From contig NZ_JARXVH010000011.1 of assembly GCF_029892565.1 (NCBI RefSeq), positions 62,001-126,000 on the forward strand: a DNA stretch of 64,000 bases. The letters run 5' to 3'. Below the pieces are notes generated by a model. It did no database searches and was not told the DNA's origin. It saw only the letters and a list, made by a program, of their open reading frames with translations. Made by a program: the position numbers and the translations under genes. This document shows positions 1 through 8,534 of the stretch, in pieces. The DNA is from Streptomyces pseudovenezuelae (GTDB lineage Bacteria; Actinomycetota; Actinomycetes; Streptomycetales; Streptomycetaceae). Position 1 is the first letter of the stretch; the number at the start of each line of letters is the position of its first letter.

Positions 1-46
1 CAATGAGCCCGCACGGCTACGGAACGTCACCAACAGGAGGCGCGGC

Positions 47-772
47 ATGGCCCGCACCGATCACCCGGTCTCCGAGACACAGCCGCTGTACTGGCGCGTC
101 GCGACGGAGCTGCTCTGCGAGCTGCGCAACGGTCCACCCGGCGGGCGGCTGCCCAGCGAACGGCGGTTGGCCGGGCGCTTCGGCGTCAGCAGAGAGACCG
201 TGCGGCAGGCCCTTGAGGTGCTGCGCCGGGACGGACTGGTCGCCACCGACCGGCGCGGCAGCCACACCACGCTGCCGGGGCTGCCGGTCGAGACGCCGGC
301 CGCACTGACCTTCCCGGTCGGCGCCCGGGCCGCGGAGCCTGGCGCCGACCGGACCACGGTCACCTGGGAGACTCCCCCGCCCGCACACGCCGAGGCGTTG
401 GGGCTCGCCCCGCACCGGCCGACCCTGGTCCACCGTTACGAGTCCGCGGACGCGGACGGTCGCGGCCGGCGTACGGCGGTGACGTCGTTCTCCGCCGTCG
501 CGCTGTCCGAGGTCGAGGAGCTGGGCCGCTACCGCGACCGCGCCGACGGTGCCGCGTCGGCCCAACTCCGGCGTACCTACGACTGGATGCGCAAGGCGGG
601 CCTGACCCTGCATCACCGGGACTCCATCACCCGGCTCGCGGACACGCCCTCGGTGCGGGTGACCCGGCGCGTGCACGACCAGTACGCCCGGCCACTGGAG
701 ATCACCGATCTGCTGGTGGACGCTCAACAGGACGCCCTGGTCTACGAGTTCACCCTTCCCGCAGCGGGCTGA
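47..772 (+). CDS. GntR-family (HutC/UTRA type) transcriptional regulator
   Basis: A 241-residue protein. Residues about 12-75 form a GntR winged helix with the typical LPSERRLAGRFGVSRETVRQAL core. The C-terminal half (about 85-235) fits a UTRA ligand-binding domain. The ATG at 47 is preceded by AGGAGG at good spacing. Its 3' end overlaps the convergent MEDS-HATPase gene by 23 bp. HutC-type regulators usually bind a small metabolite and repress adjacent transport or catabolic genes; the likely partner lies left of the window edge, so no ligand can be proposed. Confidence 0.85.
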   Translation: MARTDHPVSETQPLYWRVATELLCELRNGPPGGRLPSERRLAGRFGVSRETVRQALEVLRRDGLVATDRRGSHTTLPGLPVETPAALTFPVGARAAEPGADRTTVTWETPPPAHAEALGLAPHRPTLVHRYESADADGRGRRTAVTSFSAVALSEVEELGRYRDRADGAASAQLRRTYDWMRKAGLTLHHRDSITRLADTPSVRVTRRVHDQYARPLEITDLLVDAQQDALVYEFTLPAAG

Positions 773-1706
773 CCGGGTGCCGGTGGCGGAAGTACAGCCG
801 TACGACGGAGCCCGCGGGGTCGAGGTCGTCGGCGACCAGGTCGCTCAACTGCCGTACCAGCCACATCCCGTGGCCGCTCGCGGCATGCGGACGCGGCGGC
901 AGATGACCGGGGAGACGGGGGCGGGGTGCGGAGGCGTGCGAACCGTCGTCGCGGATCTCGCAGATCACGTAGTCGGGGTCGCTGTGCAGCCGCACGACGC
1001 CCTGTCCGCCACCGTGCCGAACGGAGTTGACGACCGTCTCGTGCACCGCGGCCACCAAGTCGTGCGTCCGCTGCTCGGGCAGGCCGAGGCCGCGGGCGTA
1101 CGCGGTGAGGGCGCGGCGGACCGCGGCCGAGCGGCCCCGGGCGAAGCGGATGTCCTGCGGTCCGGCGGACAGCGCGGCCGGGCGGTGCTCGTCGCACTCC
1201 GCGCAGAAGTCCGCCGGGTCCGCGTACAAGGTGCCGCTCTCGCCGGCGAGTTCGGGGTGGGTGCGGGCCGCGCCGCGCACCACGGCGTCCGGGAGGGTCC
1301 GGGTGTCGTACGGGCACAGGATCCGGTGGCCGGTGCCGGCGAAGACGACGTTGAGGAGGGACTCGTAGCGCAGCCACTCATGGGTCTCGAAGTCGCTGCG
1401 GCCGGTCCAGACGGGCTCGCCGATCACGCGGGCGTGCCGGTCGGGGCCGAGCCGGTCGCAGTAGGCGTGGTAGCGGCCGAGGGTGCGCGAGGGGTAGTCG
1501 TACCAGTCGCGTACGTCGACGAACTCGACCTCCCCGGACCGGTCGCCGAGGGCTCCGGCCAGCAGGGAGATGTTGTGGGCGCTCACCACCGCGAGGACGG
1601 TGTCGCCGTCGTCGAGTCCGGCGCGGGCGTGCTCTGCGGTGCCGGCGAGGAACTCGTCGTCCGAGCCATAGCGCAGGGCCTGGTGGACGAGGCCGGTGCG
1701 GGTCAT
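750..1706 (-). CDS. MEDS-domain anti-sigma factor with HATPase (serine kinase-like) domain
   Basis: About 318 residues. The N-terminal 170 residues form a MEDS (DcmR-like sensory) domain. The C-terminal half is an RsbW/SpoIIAB-like HATPase: an N-box around VAAVHETVVNSVRHGG and a G-box around SGHGMWLVRQL are visible. Such proteins bind or phosphorylate an STAS antagonist and sequester a sigma factor. The ATG at 1706 overlaps the stop of the upstream MEDS-STAS gene (ATGA), so the two are translationally coupled and probably act as a pair. No sigma factor gene is adjacent, so the target is unknown. Confidence 0.85.
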   Translation of the reverse strand: MTRTGLVHQALRYGSDDEFLAGTAEHARAGLDDGDTVLAVVSAHNISLLAGALGDRSGEVEFVDVRDWYDYPSRTLGRYHAYCDRLGPDRHARVIGEPVWTGRSDFETHEWLRYESLLNVVFAGTGHRILCPYDTRTLPDAVVRGAARTHPELAGESGTLYADPADFCAECDEHRPAALSAGPQDIRFARGRSAAVRRALTAYARGLGLPEQRTHDLVAAVHETVVNSVRHGGGQGVVRLHSDPDYVICEIRDDGSHASAPRPRLPGHLPPRPHAASGHGMWLVRQLSDLVADDLDPAGSVVRLYFRHRHPVSPLREG

Positions 1707-2596
1707 GGCGGCTCTCCTGATGGCTCGAAGCGCAGACCGGGCACCCGGTCCCAGCCGGCCACCCGCATCACCCGCTGCACGTGCGCGGCGACGCCGGTCA
1801 GCACGAGGGTGCCGCCGGACGCGTACAGGCCCAGCGCCGTGAAGACCAGCAGGCGCAGGGCGCCCACGTCGATGAAGTGCAGTTCGCGCAGGTCGAGGCG
1901 GATGTGGGCGCCGCCCGCCGTGCGGGCTCGGGCGCGGGCCGTCTCGGTGTGCAGGGCGCGGGCGACGGCGGTCACGTTGCTCTCGTCGACCTCTCCGGCG
2001 AGGGCGAGACCCGGGGGTGCGAAGGTGCGGGTGATGGCGAGGAGTTCGTCGCGCCACACGGCGTCGGCGCCGACCCGGCCGTGGTGCAGTCCGGCGATCG
2101 GCACCAGCTCGGCCTCGTCGAAGACCCGGCGGTCGTACTGGCAGATGCCGAGCACCGGCAGTGAGGCGAACACGGGGTCGAGCAGCAACTCGCTGTCGTG
2201 CAGGGTCTTCAGGCCCTTCCCGGCCTGGGCGCGCAGCACCTCGGTGCACACGCGCAGGCCCAGGAAGCCGTCGCCGACCGCGCGGCGCGCCTCGCGGCGG
2301 ATCGCCTCGTCCAGGTCCCACAGCCCTTCGGGGACGGCCAGTTGCGGGTCGACGCACAGCCGGCCGGTGGCGATCTCCTCGTCCACCCGGCAGCCGTGCG
2401 CCTCCAGGAAGGACAGGGCGACGCCCGCGGGGATGTCGGCGGGTGGCAGGACGAGCCCTCGCTGGCCGCTGGCCAGGCCGTCGAGGAGGAAGGCGGCGAG
2501 TACGGTGTCGCGCTCCTCGTCCGTGTCGTAGCCCAGGAGCAGATGGTCTCCCTGGCGCATCTGCCCCACGGTTCTCAGGGCCGGTACGACGGTCAT
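1703..2596 (-). CDS. MEDS-STAS protein, probable anti-sigma factor antagonist
   Basis: About 297 residues. Residues 1-170 form a MEDS sensory domain and about 195-297 an STAS domain, with the strand-helix core LDLRELHFIDVGALRLL typical of SpoIIAA-like antagonists. The STAS serine/threonine position would lie near that DVGA segment, where an Asp-Val replaces the usual Asp-Ser, so regulation by phosphorylation is uncertain. The ATG at 2596 is chosen because GGGAGG sits 7 nt upstream; a GTG at 2602 would touch the Shine-Dalgarno. It is the first gene of a two-gene operon with the MEDS-HATPase protein. Confidence 0.8.
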   Translation of the reverse strand: MTVVPALRTVGQMRQGDHLLLGYDTDEERDTVLAAFLLDGLASGQRGLVLPPADIPAGVALSFLEAHGCRVDEEIATGRLCVDPQLAVPEGLWDLDEAIRREARRAVGDGFLGLRVCTEVLRAQAGKGLKTLHDSELLLDPVFASLPVLGICQYDRRVFDEAELVPIAGLHHGRVGADAVWRDELLAITRTFAPPGLALAGEVDESNVTAVARALHTETARARARTAGGAHIRLDLRELHFIDVGALRLLVFTALGLYASGGTLVLTGVAAHVQRVMRVAGWDRVPGLRFEPSGEPP

Positions 2597-2698
2597 CCCC
2601 ACACCTCCCTCGGTGGGCGGACCGCTTCCACGCTACGCCGGGATCAGGCCTTCCGTGAGGGGTTAGGGTGTCGGCGTTCGGCTGGGTGAGGGGGGACC

Positions 2699-4774
2699 AT
2701 GGCGGCCTCGGTGCAGGGCGGCAGGACCGGCAACCTTCCCGCCGAGGCGAACACCTTCATCGGCCGTCGGGGTGAACTCGCCGAGATCTCGGGGCTGTTG
2801 GGCATCACGCGACTGGTGACACTGACGGGACCCGGTGGGGTGGGCAAGTCCCGGCTGGCGCTGCGGGCCGCCCATGCGGCGCGGGCGGGGTTCCCGGGCG
2901 GGGTGTGGCTGGTGGAGCTGTCCGAGCTGCGGGACCCGGACCTGCTGACCAACGCCGTGGCCCAGGCCACCCGACTGACCGAACAGACGCTGCGCCCGCT
3001 CCTCGAAGCGGTCGGCGAGCATCTCACGGGCGCGCCGCTGCTGCTCGTCCTCGACACCTGCGAGCACGTGCTGGACGAGTGCGCGCGGGTCGTGCACGAA
3101 CTCCTCGCGGGCGTCCCGGAGTTGCGGGTGCTGGCCACCAGTCGGCAGCCGCTGGGCCTGCCCGGCGAACAGTTGCTGACGGTGGCGCCGCTGCCGCTCG
3201 GTGAGCGGGACGACGCGGTGGCGCTGTTCGCGGCACGGGCGGCGGCCGCCGTGCCGTCGTTCGCGCTCACCGAGGCCAACCGGGCCGGTGTGGCCGCGGT
3301 CTGTGCCCGTCTGGACGGGATACCGCTGGCCCTGGAGCTGGCCGCGGTACGGCTGCGCGGCTTTCCGCTCGACCGTCTGCTGGAGGGCCTCGACTCCCGC
3401 TTCGACCTGCTCGTCTCCCCCGCCCGACCACGACTGGCCCGGCACCAGACGCTGCGCACCGCGATCGGCTGGAGCCATGAGCTGTGCACGCCGTTGGAGC
3501 GGCTGCTGTGGGCGCGGCTGTCGGTGTTCGCGGGCGGCTGGGACGTCGAGGCGGCCGAATTCGTGTGCCACGGCGGCCCGTTGGACGCCGAGGAGATCCT
3601 CGCCCTGCTCGCCTCGCTCACCGAGAAGTCCATCGTCACGCGGGACGGCGAGGCGGTGGGCACGCGCTACCGGATGCTGGACACGGTCCGCTCGTTCGGC
3701 GCCGAGTGGCTGGCCGGCCTTGGCGAAGAGGGGCCGGTCAGGCGCCGGCACCGGGACTATTTCCGGTGGATCGCCCGGCAGGGCGAGGCGGAGTGGCTCG
3801 GGCCCGGACAGCGCATGTGGGCCGAGCGGCTGACCTCGGAGCACGCCAACCTGCGGCTCGCGGTGGAGGAGTGCCTGACCTCGCCGGATCCCGAGGCGGC
3901 GCTCGAACTCGCCGGTTCCCTCTGGTACTTCTGGTTCGCCTGCGGTTTCACCGAGGAGGGCCGCGGCTACTTGGAACGGGCACTGGACCGCGCCCCCGAG
4001 GCCGGCGGGCCCGACCACACCCTCGCGGTCTGGGCGCACCGGCTGGTCACCGTCGTACCGGACGACCTGGAGGCCGCCGAGTCGGTCAGCGCCGCCTATG
4101 TATGGCTCGCCGAAGAGCGTCAACTGCTGGTGCCCGCCCTGCCGTTGACGGGGGCGAGTCTGGCCGTGCGGGGCGAGTCGGCGCGGTCGGCGGTGCTGTA
4201 CGGAACGGTCGGCCAGGCGCCCGCGGGGGACGGCGGCGCCGAGTTCTTCCAGCTGCTGACGCTCGCCCTGCAGGCGTATCTGCTGGCCGGCCAGGCCGCG
4301 TTCGAGCGGTGCGCGACGGTCGCCGAACGGCTGCGCGCCGACTGCGCCAAGCGCGGCGAGCTGTGGATGCGGGCGTGGGGCGACTTCTTCGTCGCGCTGG
4401 CCGGGATCGGCCTCGGCCACGCGGACGAGGCGCTGCTGTCGGCGCGCGCGGCCCTGATCGCCAAGTGGCGCGTCCACGACCGGATCGGCGCCGCCGCGGT
4501 CGCCGACCTGCTGGTCGCCGCGCAGGCCACGCGGGGTGAGGAGGAGTTGGCGGCACGCCTGCTCGGCGTCAGCCGCCGCCTGTGGCTCACGGCGGGTCTG
4601 CCCCAGCTCGGCCGACCCGACCAAACGGTCTTCCACCGCGAGTACGAGCGCCGACTGCGCGCCGCGCTCGGCAACGCCCGCTTCGGTGAAGCGGTGCGCG
4701 AGGGAGGGGAGTTGGACCCGGAGGCGGCGATCGCGCTGGCGCTGGGCGGGGTGCCGACCGACCTGGACCTCTGA
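2699..4774 (+). CDS. NB-ARC/STAND-type ATPase, LuxR/SARP-like sensor without HTH
   Basis: A 691-residue protein. The P-loop GPGGVGKS is at residues 44-51 and a Walker B segment LLLVLDTCEH at about 116-125, followed by the ATSRQPLG sensor and DGIPLALELAA motifs of NB-ARC ATPases. A winged-helix and helical-repeat region (about 255-640) follows. In relatives this core is often joined to a SARP or LuxR DNA-binding domain, but no HTH is evident at either end here, so it may act through a partner protein. The ATG is preceded by a strong GA-rich ribosome site (GAGGGGGG). Target and signal are unknown. Confidence 0.8.
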   Translation: MAASVQGGRTGNLPAEANTFIGRRGELAEISGLLGITRLVTLTGPGGVGKSRLALRAAHAARAGFPGGVWLVELSELRDPDLLTNAVAQATRLTEQTLRPLLEAVGEHLTGAPLLLVLDTCEHVLDECARVVHELLAGVPELRVLATSRQPLGLPGEQLLTVAPLPLGERDDAVALFAARAAAAVPSFALTEANRAGVAAVCARLDGIPLALELAAVRLRGFPLDRLLEGLDSRFDLLVSPARPRLARHQTLRTAIGWSHELCTPLERLLWARLSVFAGGWDVEAAEFVCHGGPLDAEEILALLASLTEKSIVTRDGEAVGTRYRMLDTVRSFGAEWLAGLGEEGPVRRRHRDYFRWIARQGEAEWLGPGQRMWAERLTSEHANLRLAVEECLTSPDPEAALELAGSLWYFWFACGFTEEGRGYLERALDRAPEAGGPDHTLAVWAHRLVTVVPDDLEAAESVSAAYVWLAEERQLLVPALPLTGASLAVRGESARSAVLYGTVGQAPAGDGGAEFFQLLTLALQAYLLAGQAAFERCATVAERLRADCAKRGELWMRAWGDFFVALAGIGLGHADEALLSARAALIAKWRVHDRIGAAAVADLLVAAQATRGEEELAARLLGVSRRLWLTAGLPQLGRPDQTVFHREYERRLRAALGNARFGEAVREGGELDPEAAIALALGGVPTDLDL

Positions 4775-4823
4775 CCGGAGCCGTGCGTGGCTTTCTGCCT
4801 GGATCTCCGGCGAGCGGACCGCC

Positions 4824-5555
4824 CTACGACAGCTTCCGCGCCGCGACCATCCGCACCCGGGGGCTGCCGTCGCTTCGCTCGCCGAACTCCGGGAGGGCGT
4901 GCAGCTCCACGGCGAATCCGGCGCGCTCCAACTCCCGCCGCACCTCGCCCAGCCGGAAGGCCCGGTAGTACATGACGAACGGCGGGCGCCAGACGGCGTT
5001 GCGCACCCGCATCACCCCGTCGAACCCGAGCAGCATCCAGAACACCGGGGACGTCGGCCGGGGCGGGGCCAGCACGGGGAACGCGAAGGTACCACCCGGC
5101 CGCAGCACGGAGTGGACCTGCGCGAACAGGCCCGGCAACTCGGCCGGCAGGAAGTGCCCGAACGCCCCGAAGCTCACCACCACACCGAAGGAGCCGGGAC
5201 GGAAGGGCAGCGCACGGGCATCCGCGCGCACCCAGTTCACCTCCGGGGCCCCGATACCGCGCAGATCCCGCCGCGCCACATCCAGCATCCCGCCACTGAA
5301 GTCGACCCCGGTGATGCCCTGCCGGCACACCGACGCCAGCACCTCCATCCCCGCTCCCGTGCCGCAGCACAGGTCGAGTCCGGTGTCGTAGGGGCCCGTC
5401 CGCTTCAGTGCCGCCGCCACCGCGTCCAGCACGGAGTCCGGTGTCCGGAACGGCGTGTGGTCGAACTTCGGGGCGAGCAGGTCGTACCCGCTTTCGACAG
5501 AGGACAGCGCCTGGACGGCGAGCTCACGGAGGCTGGGTCCCTCGGGGCTGAACAT
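4824..5555 (-). CDS. Class I SAM-dependent methyltransferase
   Basis: About 243 residues with motif I LDLCCGTGAG, followed by the Asp of TGVDFSGGMLDVA and a post-motif GTFAFP segment. This is the Rossmann methyltransferase fold (Methyltransf_11/25 type). The ATG at 5555 is preferred because the protein is recognisable from MFSPEGPSLRELA onwards; a GTG at 5594 would add 13 residues. Neither start has a clear Shine-Dalgarno. Substrate cannot be predicted. It is convergent with the NB-ARC ATPase and divergent from the NTF2-like gene. Confidence 0.75.
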   Translation of the reverse strand: MFSPEGPSLRELAVQALSSVESGYDLLAPKFDHTPFRTPDSVLDAVAAALKRTGPYDTGLDLCCGTGAGMEVLASVCRQGITGVDFSGGMLDVARRDLRGIGAPEVNWVRADARALPFRPGSFGVVVSFGAFGHFLPAELPGLFAQVHSVLRPGGTFAFPVLAPPRPTSPVFWMLLGFDGVMRVRNAVWRPPFVMYYRAFRLGEVRRELERAGFAVELHALPEFGERSDGSPRVRMVAARKLS

Positions 5556-5656
5556 GCGGATCAGCCTAGGTGAACGGGCCGCACCGGTGGACACCGCGAC
5601 GACGGCTCACTACTCTCATCCATACTTACTCAACAAATTGACTATGAGGTGATCCG

Positions 5657-6055
5657 ATGCGCGCGTTCCGCGAGGCGGTCGAGGCGGGCGACCTGGACGC
5701 CGTCGAGGCGCTGCTGGCCGAGGACGTGGTCTTCACCAGCCCGGTGGTCTTCAAGCCGTACCCGGGCAAGGCCATCACCACCGCGATCCTGCGCGCGGTC
5801 AGCCGGGTCTTCGAGGACTTCCGCTACGAGAGTGAGCTGGCCGGGGCCGACGGCCGCGACCACGCTTTGGTTTTCGCGGCCCGGGTCGGTGACCGGGAGC
5901 TGAGCGGCTGCGACTTCATCCACGTCGACGAGGACGGACTGATCGACGAACTCACCGTCATGGTGCGGCCGTTGTCCGGCGCGCAGGCCCTCGCCGCGGC
6001 CATGGGCGCGCAGTTCGAGCAGATCGCCAAGGAGGCGGAGGCACGGTCCGTCTGA
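5657..6055 (+). CDS. NTF2-like (SnoaL-type) small protein
   Basis: A 132-residue protein with the cone-shaped NTF2-like signature: an N-terminal helix MRAFREAVEAGDLDAVEALL, then AEDVVFTSP and strand pattern to IHVDEDGLIDELTVMVRP. Members are small-molecule isomerases, hydrolases or binding proteins; nothing here identifies a substrate. The GAGGTGATCCG preceding ATG supports the start. It stands alone between the methyltransferase (divergent) and the ECF42 gene (convergent). Confidence 0.7.
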   Translation: MRAFREAVEAGDLDAVEALLAEDVVFTSPVVFKPYPGKAITTAILRAVSRVFEDFRYESELAGADGRDHALVFAARVGDRELSGCDFIHVDEDGLIDELTVMVRPLSGAQALAAAMGAQFEQIAKEAEARSV

Positions 6056-6096
6056 ACGGCCACGCCTGCGCCCGCCCCGCACCCCGCGAAACGCTC

Positions 6097-7362
6097 CTAC
6101 GCCCCGCACTCCGCGAGCCGCTTCTCCAGAAACCTCCGCTCGGCCTCGTTCTCCACCAGCTCCAGCGCCTGCCGGTACGCCTCGGCCGCCTCCGCCGGGC
6201 GCCCACCACGGCGCAACAGATCGGCACGCGTGGCCGGCAGCAGGTGGTAGTCGGTCAGTTCACCTTCCCGTTCCAGCTCCGCGACCAGGGCGAGGCCCGC
6301 CTCCGGGCCCTCGGCCGTTCCGACGGCCACCGCGCGGTTGAGGCGGACCACGGCGGAGGGCACGAGACGGGCCAACTCGCCGTAGAGCGCGGCGATATCG
6401 GCCCAGTCCGTCTCCTCGGCCGTACCGGCAGTGGTGTGGCACGCTGCGATGGCGGCCTGGATCTGGTACGGCCCCGGGCTGCCCCGCCGCAGTGCCGACT
6501 CCACCAGGGCGGCGCCCTCGTCGATCTCGGCGCGGTCCCAGGCACCGCGGTCCTGGTCCTCCAGGGTCACCAGCTCGCCCGCGTCGTCCACGCGCGCGTG
6601 CCGCCGGGCATCGTGCAGCAACAGGAGTGCGAGCAGTCCGAGCACCTCGGGCTCGTCCGGCATGAGCCGGGCCAGGACCCGGGCGAGCCGGATGGCCTCG
6701 GCGCACAGGCTCCGCCGGACCAGGTCCGCGCCGGACGTGGCCGCGTAACCCTCGTTGAAGAGCAGGTAGAGCACACCCAGAACGCCCGCCGTGCGCTCGG
6801 GCAGCAGGTGCGCGGGCGGTACGCGGTAGGGGATGCCGGCGTTGCGGATCTTCCGTTTGGCCCGCACCAGGCGCTGCGCCATGGTCGCCTCCGGCACGAG
6901 AAAGGCGCGGGCGATCTCGGGGGTGGTCAAGCCGGCGAGTGTGCGCAGGGTCAGGGCGACCCGCGCCTCGATGGGCAGGGCGGGGTGGCAGCAGGTGAAG
7001 ATCAGCCGCAGCCGGTCGTCCCGGACGCCGCTCGCGTCCTCGTCGTCGTACGCCGATCCGCCCCTGTCGTCGTACGGTTCGTCGCCGGCCAGCACGGCCA
7101 CCTCCCGCAGTTTGGCCACCCCGACCGCCTCCCGGCGCAGTACGTCGAGAGCGCGGTTGCGGGCGGTCGTGGTCAGCCAGGCGCCGGGGCGGCGCGGCAC
7201 ACCGTCGCGCCGCCACCGGTCGAGGGCCTGGGCGAAGGCGTCCTGCGCGCACTCCTCGGCGAGGTCCCAGTCGCCGGTCACCCGGATCAGGGTGGCGACG
7301 ACCTGGCCCCACTCGGCACGGAAGGCGACGGCGACGGCTTCCTCGATGCCGGACGCCTTCAC
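6097..7362 (-). CDS. ECF42-type RNA polymerase sigma factor with C-terminal TPR-like extension
   Basis: About 421 residues. Sigma region 2 (LAEECAQDAFAQALDRW) and region 4 (IEARVALTLRTLAGLTTPEIARAF) are followed by a long helical C-terminal extension (about 190-420) with TPR-like segments, the hallmark of group ECF42. The two DGPF/YCII genes directly upstream are the conserved partners of that group. The GTG at 7362 (GGGGGAG 6 nt upstream) is chosen; a GTG at 7416 would add a Pro/Glu/Val-rich leader of 18 residues. In studied members the extension is needed for activity and no classical anti-sigma factor is used. Confidence 0.9.
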   Translation of the reverse strand: MKASGIEEAVAVAFRAEWGQVVATLIRVTGDWDLAEECAQDAFAQALDRWRRDGVPRRPGAWLTTTARNRALDVLRREAVGVAKLREVAVLAGDEPYDDRGGSAYDDEDASGVRDDRLRLIFTCCHPALPIEARVALTLRTLAGLTTPEIARAFLVPEATMAQRLVRAKRKIRNAGIPYRVPPAHLLPERTAGVLGVLYLLFNEGYAATSGADLVRRSLCAEAIRLARVLARLMPDEPEVLGLLALLLLHDARRHARVDDAGELVTLEDQDRGAWDRAEIDEGAALVESALRRGSPGPYQIQAAIAACHTTAGTAEETDWADIAALYGELARLVPSAVVRLNRAVAVGTAEGPEAGLALVAELEREGELTDYHLLPATRADLLRRGGRPAEAAEAYRQALELVENEAERRFLEKRLAECGA

Positions 7363-7422
7363 GTCAGGCTCCCCCACGTCGGGCACCTCCACCTCGGGCA
7401 CCTCCTCGTCAGGCACCGTCGG

Positions 7423-7701
7423 TCACCCCCGCACCGGCCGCACCTCGACCGGCCCGCCCCCGCCGGCGGCGGAGTGCTTCGCGGCGAGCGCGATGGCCTC
7501 GTCGAGGTCGGCCGCCTCGACCAGGTCGACGCCCGCGACGTACTCCTCGGTGCGGGCGAACGGTCCGTCGTCCAGGAGGACTTCGTCACCCCGGACGCGC
7601 ACGGTGGTGGCGTCCGAGGGCGGGTGCAGGAGGGCGGTGACCGCCGTGCGGACGGGCTCCTCGTCGTCCGCCGGTGCGCACACGAACAGCACGTACTTCA
7701 C
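7423..7701 (-). CDS. DGPF/YCII-domain protein, ECF42 partner
   Basis: A 92-residue single-domain YCII-like protein with the diagnostic DDGPFARTEEYVAG motif. The GTG start overlaps the stop of the upstream DGPF-SnoaL gene (GTGA), and the stop lies close to the sigma factor gene, so the three genes form one operon. DGPF proteins are the usual targets of ECF42 sigma factors; their biochemical role is not established. The motif spacing is normal; the protein is slightly shorter than most relatives, which have about 110-120 residues. Confidence 0.85.
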   Translation of the reverse strand: MKYVLFVCAPADDEEPVRTAVTALLHPPSDATTVRVRGDEVLLDDGPFARTEEYVAGVDLVEAADLDEAIALAAKHSAAGGGGPVEVRPVRG

Positions 7702-8426
7702 GGTCGCGTCCCGGCCTGGAGCGACACGTGCTCGTGGGTGATCAGCCAGCGCAGGCCGGCGTCGCGGTACCCGGTGGTGACGCGGAGGACGTCGTCCAGG
7801 GGCTCGCCGTCCGTGCGGGTGGCCCGGATCCGCACGAGAGCGTGCGCGAAGGCGATGCTCTCGTCCACGTGCACGCGCAGGTCCAGCACCTCGCGGGTCA
7901 CCGGGCCGGTGACGCTCGCGAAGACGTCCTCCACGGCCTTGCGGAAGGCGTCGAGGCCATGCTGTTCACGGCCGTCGACGAGGTGGAAGACCGTGGCGTC
8001 CGGTGCGTAGCAGGCCAGCATCCGCTCGATGTCACGCTCGCCGGCCGCGTCGGTCAGCTCGGCGTCGAGGCGGCGGATCAGCGTCTCGGCGTCCTCCTCG
8101 CCCTCCATCGGCCAGAACGGACGTACCTCCATGGCCCCGATCGTCGCCACGGGATGCCGGGCGGCGGCCCGGACCGCCTCCTCCAGGCTGTCGCACTCCA
8201 GCACGTCGAATCCGGCGACGTACTCCTTCGTCTCCGCGAACGGCCCGTCGGTGCGCAGCACTTCGCCACCTCGGACACGTACGGTGACGGCTTCGGAGGG
8301 CTGCGCGAGGCGGTGGCCGTGCAGTCGTACGCGGCTGTCGCCGAGCTCCTCCACCCAGGGTTCGACGGGTGCCATGCCCGAGGCGTCGGCGGTGTCGTCT
8401 CCGCAGACGAGCAGCATGTACTTCAT
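7698..8426 (-). CDS. DGPF/YCII domain fused to SnoaL-like domain
   Basis: A 242-residue fusion. Residues 1-108 are a YCII domain with the TDGPFAETKEYVAG motif, and about 115-242 an NTF2/SnoaL-like domain (LACYAPDATVFHLVDG then VLRVTTGYRDAGLRWLITHEHVS). It is the first gene of the DGPF-DGPF-ECF42 operon, with GGAGG before its ATG and an ECF42-like promoter upstream. The ketosteroid-isomerase-like fold suggests a small-molecule ligand or substrate, but this is inference. Confidence 0.85.
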   Translation of the reverse strand: MKYMLLVCGDDTADASGMAPVEPWVEELGDSRVRLHGHRLAQPSEAVTVRVRGGEVLRTDGPFAETKEYVAGFDVLECDSLEEAVRAAARHPVATIGAMEVRPFWPMEGEEDAETLIRRLDAELTDAAGERDIERMLACYAPDATVFHLVDGREQHGLDAFRKAVEDVFASVTGPVTREVLDLRVHVDESIAFAHALVRIRATRTDGEPLDDVLRVTTGYRDAGLRWLITHEHVSLQAGTRP

Positions 8427-8466
8427 GGGGTTCCTCCCGGTCGTCCTGTGCTTCCTACACCCCGCC

Positions 8467-8493
8467 GACGAACGGGAGCGGCACGAATCGACA
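8467..8493 (-). promoter_or_regulatory. ECF42-type promoter of the DGPF operon
   Basis: Reading the minus strand, TGTCGA (8493-8488) is followed after 17 nt by CGTC (8470-8467), about 40 nt before the ATG at 8426. From memory, the motif reported for ECF42 targets is TGTCGA at -35 and CG(A/T)C at -10, which matches exactly. This suggests that the sigma factor drives its own operon. A 7-bp inverted repeat (8475-8481 with 8494-8500) overlaps the -35 box. Confidence 0.7.
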
Positions 8494-8534
8494 CCGCTCC
8501 GGAAGAAAAATTCGCGGGACCACCTACGCGGTGC

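Noticed and set aside
1..46. Tail of an upstream gene at the left edge
   Set aside because: Stop codons exist in more than one frame, and with only 46 bases no coding assignment can be supported.
7363..7416. An 18-residue Pro/Glu/Val-rich extension of the sigma factor from a GTG at 7416
   Set aside because: The GTG at 7362 has a better ribosome site and fits the usual start of sigma region 2; kept only as an alternative.
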